DNA of 11,119 nucleotides from Smittium mucronatum (taxonomy: Eukaryota > Kickxellomycota > Harpellomycetes > Harpellales > Legeriomycetaceae). The notes below the pieces were generated by a model, which was not told the origin of the DNA, did no database searches, and saw nothing but the letters and a program-made list of their open reading frames with translations. Below are positions 6,401-11,119 of this stretch, one piece after another (positions within the stretch are counted from its first letter, which is position 1; each line of letters opens with the position of its first letter). The stretch lies in contig LSSL01000260.1 in NCBI GenBank assembly GCA_001953115.1, forward strand, positions 8,174 through 19,292. Direction: 5' to 3'. The translations under genes were made by a program, and so were the position numbers.

Positions 6401-7346
6401 AGTTATGATGAGTTAAAATTATTAAACTCACGAAATACTTTTTTTATAAAATAAAAAAATGTCTAACCTTGTCTATAACTCCACTTTTTGATATCATTGT
6501 AGCTCCATCTGTTAGCCAAACAATCCAAGTTATTTCATTTAAAAAGGGGTATCTTCCCTATATTTATTTTAAATGTTAGTGTGTCGAAAGTAATTATGGG
6601 AATAAAGAGAAATTGGAATGAAAAATTGTATATTTGTATTGTAAAATTTTAAAAAATGTATAAATTCGTACTTGGCCTATGGTATCTACATCATGTACTA
6701 ATCTCAACAATCTCAATCTGTGAAACAGTACTGACAGAGAATTGCCACCATTCGAAGTATCTTGTGGCTTTAGTGTTTTCAATTTATCTAGTAAATTTTC
6801 TGGGCTTTCGCCTAATCCGCACTGTAACATTGAATTTAATGGCATAATAAAAAATATATAATTTTTTTTTTTAAAATTGAACAATACATGATAAGCCTAA
6901 AAGTATAATAATAATAATAATAAAAGTATATACCTTTATGCATCCGGACTCATTCTCATCATATGTAACCAGCATGTAACTATCATTTGCCTGACTACCT
7001 TGTTTCTTTTTAATTTTATTTTCCAAAATGATTTAAAAGAATTTTTAAGAAAAATCAATAACTAATCCACGAAATGACACTTTGTTAATTTAATTACCTG
7101 CAGAATCTGCTCTACAATGCTTTTAGCACAATCCAATCTAGAGGGTGATTCTATCCTTTTAATCTTTCTTGTGGCCCATAAGCTTTTATTCGTGTGATTT
7201 TTCAACAAGAAGGAGTTGGTTGCAGAAGGGGATACCTTCGATTGAACAAGTTCGCTCTTGATTAAATCATTGGAATCGCCTGAGGATGATTCCTCAATAG
7301 GTCTACCCATTGACCAGCTGGTGTCAACTAGGAAAACTATGATCAT
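3441..7346 (-). CDS. INTS6: Integrator complex subunit 6 (INTS6), 7 exons
   Basis: Minus-strand exons 7346-7098, 7005-6934, 6821-6672, 6557-6468, 6385-6214, 6122-3690 and 3619-3441 join to 3345 bases (1114 residues plus TGA), all junctions in frame. INTS6 belongs to the nuclear Integrator complex, which cleaves snRNA and paused RNA polymerase II transcripts; INTS6 helps dock PP2A. The N-terminal VWA domain starts MIIVFLVDTSWSM, with the MIDAS motif DTSWS (8-12) and TDG (173-175), then EPFRWDQRL. Family landmarks follow: PESFW (351-355), LPYNYPAL (464-471), YNVPRDK (580-586), HSVPIAAMG (667-675), MFGNPYKKP (706-714). Residues about 715-1025 look disordered. A basic patch, KRRRKAAGRPKK (1026-1037), precedes the conserved C-terminal INTS6/SAGE1/DDX26B-type domain (about 1040-1110). 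Human INTS6 is 887 residues; the excess is a VWA insertion plus the long linker. The exon 2 acceptor is the least certain boundary. Confidence 0.93.
3620..3689 (-). other. INTS6 intron 6 (70 bp)
   Basis: The donor GTAAGA follows CTTGAGA and the acceptor TTAATAG precedes AGTATAATG. Phase-1 joining yields Leu-Glu-Lys-Tyr-Asn-Glu, aligning with the human GRKYERI region of the C-terminal domain. Reading through instead gives Ser-Lys-Ser and a TAA at 3679-3681. An inner ATG (3629) makes the last exon look like a separate small frame, but it is not. Confidence 0.88.
6123..6213 (-). other. INTS6 intron 5 (91 bp)
   Basis: The donor GTAAAT follows ATGGGAG and the acceptor GAATATAG precedes GTAACGG. 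The phase-1 junction gives Pro-Met-Ser-Ala-Ile-Met-Gly-Gly-Asn-Gly-Gly, matching the human PMCEVTGG segment at the end of the VWA domain. The big downstream exon therefore starts at 6122, not at the first ATG (6093). Confidence 0.9.
6386..6467 (-). other. INTS6 intron 4 (82 bp)
   Basis: The donor GTTAGA follows GACAAG and the acceptor GTAAATAG precedes CTCAATATCCC, phase 0. The joined protein reads SGVIDK-LNIPVNPAPW, which aligns with the human SGVQDELHLPLN region. Confidence 0.88.
6558..6671 (-). other. INTS6 intron 3 (114 bp)
   Basis: The donor GTACGA follows ATAGGCCAA and the acceptor AATATAG precedes GGAAGATAC, phase 0. The junction gives DVDTIGQ-GRYPFLNE, aligning with the human NYGQGRNPFFLE segment just before the MIDAS aspartate strand. 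Confidence 0.9.
6822..6933 (-). other. INTS6 intron 2 (112 bp) with a TAA microsatellite
   Basis: The donor GTATAT follows ATAAAG and the acceptor AATGTTACAG precedes TGCGGATTAG, phase 0. It joins ESGCIK to CGLGESPENLLDKL, aligning with human YAIKAGWKEN. The intron contains a (TAA)6 run at 6906-6923 on the plus strand and an 11-12 base T-run near 6862. Confidence 0.87.
6906..6923. repeat. (TAA)6 microsatellite in INTS6 intron 2
   Basis: Six perfect TAA units on the plus strand lie just downstream of the intron 2 donor on the coding (minus) strand. Length variation here could change the intron size. Confidence 0.9.
7006..7097 (-). other. INTS6 intron 1 (92 bp), acceptor uncertain
   Basis: The donor GTAATT follows CTGCAG. 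The chosen acceptor AAAAAG precedes AAACAAGGTAGT in phase 0, giving EQILQ-KQGSQANDSYMLVTY, close in spacing to the human segment. It has no pyrimidine tract and is preceded by A-rich sequence. An alternative AG, 15 bases further in (GTCAG before GCAAATGAT), also keeps frame and would drop five residues. Confidence 0.7.
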
Positions 7347-7400
7347 TTCTTATCACGTGTTTACTAAAATGATTTTAATGCTTTTTAGTATATAAAAAAC
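7347..7400 (-). promoter_or_regulatory. Putative INTS6 core promoter with an E-box
   Basis: Read on the minus strand towards the ATG at 7346, there is a TTTATATA stretch (about 7397-7390). A TCATTT matching the arthropod initiator TCAKTY follows at 7372-7367. A perfect CACGTG E-box lies at 7359-7354, only eight bases from the start codon. The TATA-to-initiator spacing is slightly short. These are motif matches in AT-rich DNA, and there may instead be a 5'-UTR splice site (ATTTTAG ending near 7362). Confidence 0.25.
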
Positions 7401-8560
7401 CTTTCCCCTGTAGGTATTTATCGGGGATTCAAAAATTAAGCACTGATCACCTGTGAGATGAATGAAGCTCAAAATATTTATGGCGGTGATAATTGATATG
7501 TAACATCAGCCCAATATCTGTGACAAAAGACTAAAGTCGGATACAGAGTAAGAATCTTAAAAATTCTGTAAAATACTCTAGTATCAATGAAACCTAGTAC
7601 AACTAGAAGAGCTGTGAATAATGGGGGTTCGATAAATGTGTCTTGTGAATTTTAATGAAATAATACAAATAGATTATGGTTCTTTTCAAAAACAATGAGA
7701 GTTCTAAATATTATCCTTGACAACTTTTGGTTTACCAAAAGTGGAATGAAAAACGAAATATTAAAAAGGCGTCAAAACGAATCAACGGATTTGCAGGTTC
7801 TATTCACTTTCAGAACTAATGAGCTTTGACTAGTCTCTTCCAATAATTAATATAATCATTTTATTTGTTGATGCAGCACCATTAATCTTTAAATAATATG
7901 GTTTTATTGGTTAGGAAATATATTTTTCGCAGATAATAAGCATTTTCACCTAAAAAATTCATCCGTAAAATTTATTTTAGAATAAGTACCCAATCGTTGT
8001 CTCATCTATAAATTTCGTAACAATTTGATGGGAGGTTATTTTCGGATTACGCTTACCCCTTAAAAATGAAATTCCATGGGAAGGATGTTTTTGATAATAG
8101 TTAACCACACTGCCTTCTCTAATCTATTTACCATTTCAATTATTATAAAAAATTTCTAACACCGTACCATTCTATATAAAATATATATTAATCCAATAAA
8201 AATTGAGTTTAAAGGAAGCTTAAAAATATAACTGAAGTGAAAATTAAAAAATAATAAAATATTATGAAGATATGACTATTCGTATAATAGCCGACCAAGG
8301 TTAACTCAAAATATATTTGAAAGCAATAGTTCGAAAATTTGTTATTAAAGTAAAAAAAAAAATAGAGTCTCTAAGGATAAATTCTTCGAACAAATATCTG
8401 ACCCTTTAACTGAAAATTGTGGAATGGAATGGACTCTTTTTTTAAAAAAATAATCAATCGTGTGGAGAGTGGTCTTTATTTGGATTATAATGTTGCCTAA
8501 AAAACATTGAGGGTGAATTAAATTATACATTTTACAGAGTATCCGACTAAAATATATTTA
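7401..8560. other. Intergenic region upstream of INTS6
   Basis: About 1.2 kb with GC near 30% and no open frame resembling a protein. It has a perfect 9-bp-arm palindrome at 7723-7742 and a T7A7 junction at 8437-8450. No RNA gene was recognised. Confidence 0.5.
7723..7742. repeat. Perfect hairpin ACTTTTGGT-TT-ACCAAAAGT
   Basis: Two 9-bp perfectly complementary arms are separated by two T bases, about 380 bp upstream of the INTS6 start. It could be a dimeric transcription-factor site or a small hairpin; nothing in the surroundings indicates a function. Confidence 0.6.
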
Positions 8561-8731
8561 ATTTAATTTATAATAAAATAGAACATCTGAGCTTACTTAT
8601 TACCATTGAAATCACAAAAAAAAAAATTTAAAAGACGTCCATCAGACTTGAAACAATAGATATTAGCTGTCTTATTATTAATGAAAATTCAAAGATTGTA
8701 TTTAAATACTCGAAAACTCCCAAATGTAAAA

Positions 8732-8749
8732 AATTGAAAATTTTCAATT
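8732..8749. repeat. 18-bp perfect palindrome AATTGAAAATTTTCAATT
   Basis: The sequence equals its own reverse complement over 18 bases with no spacer. All but two bases are A or T, so chance is plausible in this block. Confidence 0.6.
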
Positions 8750-9121
8750 AAAAAATATCTAATTCTTGATTAATATAAACGCAGGATGAAACTCGCCTCT
8801 TTGATCTATTCCAATCAAAATCTACTTTACATCTATCATAAATAATTATACCATAAATAGTAGGAAAATTTCAAAATTAATATTCCAAAAAAAAAGGGGG
8901 GGTAGTTAAGTATTGGTTTAATCAAGCACAATATAAATAAATAATGGAAAATATACGATTTTTAATGGTTTAATAAAATGATTCATATAAAAAATAAAAA
9001 ACTAAACATGAAAAACTAAGCTCATAAAAAATGATTGTTTTAAAAGACAAAACTATCCTATTTGGAATCAAAAATTAGAATTTATCTCGGATCCAAGATT
9101 TTTTTAACAAAAAAAGGTATT

Positions 9122-9140
9122 TATATATATATATGTGTGT
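9122..9140. repeat. TA/TG compound microsatellite
   Basis: About six TA units run directly into GTGTGT, a compound dinucleotide repeat of the kind that varies in length between individuals. Confidence 0.8.
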
Positions 9141-9647
9141 ACTATTAACATTAAAGTTAATTTTAATTATTTATTTGAAAAAAATTACTGTAGAAAAATA
9201 ACACTATATAACTTGGATTTCATTTACAAGGTACATAAAATATTTTTACTGTAATTAGAATTACAATAATATCTTTTAAATTTTAATTTAACAATGATAT
9301 GTGATATCTTAGATAGGATTTTTTTTTTGAACATACTTAAATACTTTAGAATATTGGATTTGTTTTTATTTCTTTGGGTTTTGGGATCTATTATGATTAC
9401 TCTAAGAACGATATTTATTTAATTTCTATGGAATTTTATAAGTAATATTTAGAGATATTTTAAATTAAAAATTTGAAATTATCAAACTCAAGAAATTTAC
9501 AGGTAAAATAACAATTAATTTTTATTTATAAAATAAATTAGATTATAAAAAACCTCGGATATAATTTCTTGATTTAAATTTGACAAACGGTTATTTTTAT
9601 GTGTTGAAAATTTTCTATTTTTTAATTCAGTAAACATGGGAGTCATA

Positions 9648-9678
9648 AATAAATATTTAAAAAATACAAATATTTATT
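9648..9678. repeat. Stem-loop, 11-bp perfect arms
   Basis: AATAAATATTT (9648-9658) and AAATATTTATT (9668-9678) are exact inverted copies around a 9-base loop. The arms are entirely A/T, so stability and significance are low. Confidence 0.5.
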
Positions 9679-10334
9679 GATCCGATTGGTAGATAATGTT
9701 TTTTTAGAATATCTTAATGATTAAATAAAAACTCTGTGTTTAGTGCTACTATAATTTTCTAAATTTAAATCGCTATATAAAAGTTTGTTACCAAGAGCTG
9801 GGTATATACACTATTATATTTTTCTGGATACAAACGATCAAATTTACACCCTCACAAAATTTCAAACCTCTCATTTAAAAATTATCTGGGATTTAATTTA
9901 TTAAAAAAAGATATAAATGGGAGTTTTTTTTAAAAAAAAAATGATGACATAAGCATCTCTTAATTCTTTCATTTTTATCTTTTAGGATTTTCGATATTAT
10001 TAACCTTAAATAAACTGTAATAAAAAATGAAATACAACCCCGACTTAATAAATTTAGAACTATAAAAACGATACTACATTATAACAGTTCCACTTCAATT
10101 TATTTCGTTGAAATAAAAAAAAGATAATCCCGCATACATTTTAATTGATTTTATACTTTAATAATACCTTTTATAAATTTAAATTTTTTTTAAGAAATTT
10201 TAATTTATATATTTATTATTTATTGATAGATTTTTTAAATTAATATTAATAAGACAAAAGTGCAATATTTTTGGAATATTATTTATATTTTACTGTTATA
10301 TTAAATTAATTAAAATGTTTCTTTTGTTTACAAT

Positions 10335-10354
10335 AAAAATCTATAAAAATCTAT
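10335..10354. repeat. Tandem duplication of AAAAATCTAT (2 copies)
   Basis: Two perfect head-to-tail 10-bp units, probably replication slippage in the AT-rich block. Confidence 0.6.
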
Positions 10355-10436
10355 AATTAATCTTTTTTAAATTTTAAAAATGATTAATTATATAGAGAAA
10401 AATTTGTTTACTGTATATTGCAATTATTTCTATAAA

Positions 10437-10458
10437 TTTTTTTTTTTTTTAAAAAAAA
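10437..10458. repeat. T14-A8 junction
   Basis: A run of 14 T is directly followed by 8 A. Similar junctions occur at 8437-8450 (T7A7) and 9924-9941 (T8A10). Such tracts resist nucleosome wrapping, and also extrude or mispair easily. Confidence 0.6.
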
Positions 10459-10980
10459 GATCGGAAATTTTAACTGAATTTGATTTGCATAGAAAAATGG
10501 TTTTGATTACATTTAAAGATTATCATTTATTTTTGATGGATAAAAATAAAAATAAACTCATTAAGATAAATTTTTTTATCTTTCCTGAAATAAATTTTAC
10601 ATTTTGACCCACTGAAAATTATAACTACACAATTATTAACATGATATATGATTATTTTATTCAAAAAATTAAACAATAACTAAATTACCTAGCTTTTATT
10701 TTTCATATCATTTAGATCTATTAAAATTTTCACCTAATGACTCAAATATTACCAATTAGATTTCTAATTAAACTAAAATATAAAAATATTATAATAAGAA
10801 TAATTAAAAAATAAAGAGAATAATTTATTTTTTTTCATAAAACGCTTGTAAGTTTTTATGGCGGTTAAATGAAAATTAATAACTCGAAATATAAGATAAT
10901 TTTTATTTCAAGAATGAGAATATATTTTTATTATCTCTAATATATCAAGTATTTCCCCAATAAACTTCGTTAAATTTCTT

Positions 10981-11119
10981 TCTATTACCATAAAATTTAT
11001 TAAAAAGTCGCTCCATGTCCCCCAAATTAAAAAAAGTGAGAGAAAAAAGATAAAATAACTCCAGCACCCCTATAAGTCTAAATGAAGCATTTCTGTCTAA
11101 AAATTTGGCTCTGTTATAT
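10981..11119. other. Window end, no gene recognised
   Basis: GC rises again to about 30% in the final 140 bases, with CCCCC and CACCCC stretches, but no open frame or motif is identifiable before the window ends. Confidence 0.4.

Larger units (their letters stand above)
8561..10980. other. Extremely AT-rich intergenic block, no gene
   Basis: Sampled 60-base lines have about 12-18% G+C, against roughly one-third in the flanks. Stops are dense in every frame; the longest open stretch (10380-10607) has lysine, phenylalanine and asparagine-rich composition expected from raw AT content. It carries palindromes, TA/TG repeats and long T-run/A-run junctions. Matrix-attachment or nucleosome-depleted DNA is possible but not shown. 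Confidence 0.55.

Noticed and set aside
6656..6847. 63-codon plus-strand frame
   Set aside because: Antisense shadow of INTS6 exon 3, which aligns with the VWA domain.
10380..10607. 75-codon open frame on the plus strand in the AT-rich block
   Set aside because: The composition is nearly all K, N, I, F and L as expected from random AT-rich DNA, with homopolymer-encoded FFFF and KK. No domain is recognisable.
8561..10980. Nuclear copy of mitochondrial DNA as the source of the AT-rich block
   Set aside because: No mitochondrial protein, rRNA or tRNA motif was recognised.
1..11119. tRNA, rRNA, snoRNA and CRISPR arrays
   Set aside because: Read for cloverleaf arms, C/D boxes and regularly spaced repeats; only isolated partial matches such as TGATGA were seen, without the paired elements.

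Overview
This looks like a piece of an animal nuclear genome, most likely an arthropod. Both recognisable genes are metazoan and are split by short GT-AG introns of 70 to 114 bp, and the non-coding DNA is very AT-rich. An AT-rich, small-intron crustacean such as a copepod or sea louse would fit, but that placement is a low-confidence inference. No bacterial-type operons, rRNA, tRNA or CRISPR arrays were seen.

Layout. Positions 1-1743 are upstream, non-coding DNA. They hold a 164-bp piggyBac-type MITE (1121-1284, flanked by TTAA), another inverted-repeat pair (317-336 / 462-481), and a poly(T) edge with a minus-strand AATAAA that looks like the 3' end of a reverse-strand transcript or retrocopy. 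Positions 1782-2732 (+) encode a short-chain enoyl-CoA hydratase (ECHS1-like) in three exons. Positions 2733-3440 are the space between two convergent genes, with ECHS1 poly(A) signals and one unexplained coding-looking stretch on the minus strand (2911-3094). Positions 3441-7346 (-) encode Integrator complex subunit 6 (INTS6) in seven exons, 1114 residues when assembled. Positions 7347-11119 are intergenic. From about 8560 to 10980 the GC content falls to roughly 12-18% by hand count on sampled lines, with many T-run/A-run junctions, palindromes and simple repeats, and no gene.

The two genes are functionally unrelated. ECHS1 is a fatty-acid and branched-chain amino-acid beta-oxidation enzyme. 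INTS6 is part of the nuclear complex that cleaves and terminates RNA polymerase II transcripts. They are simply neighbours arranged tail to tail.

The points most worth checking are these. The hydratase lacks a visible mitochondrial transit peptide and ends in Ser-His-Leu, which fits the peroxisomal PTS1 consensus. INTS6 has a roughly 47-residue insertion inside its VWA domain. Retention of the 70-bp last INTS6 intron would remove the conserved C-terminal domain. No clearly new multi-gene system was found.
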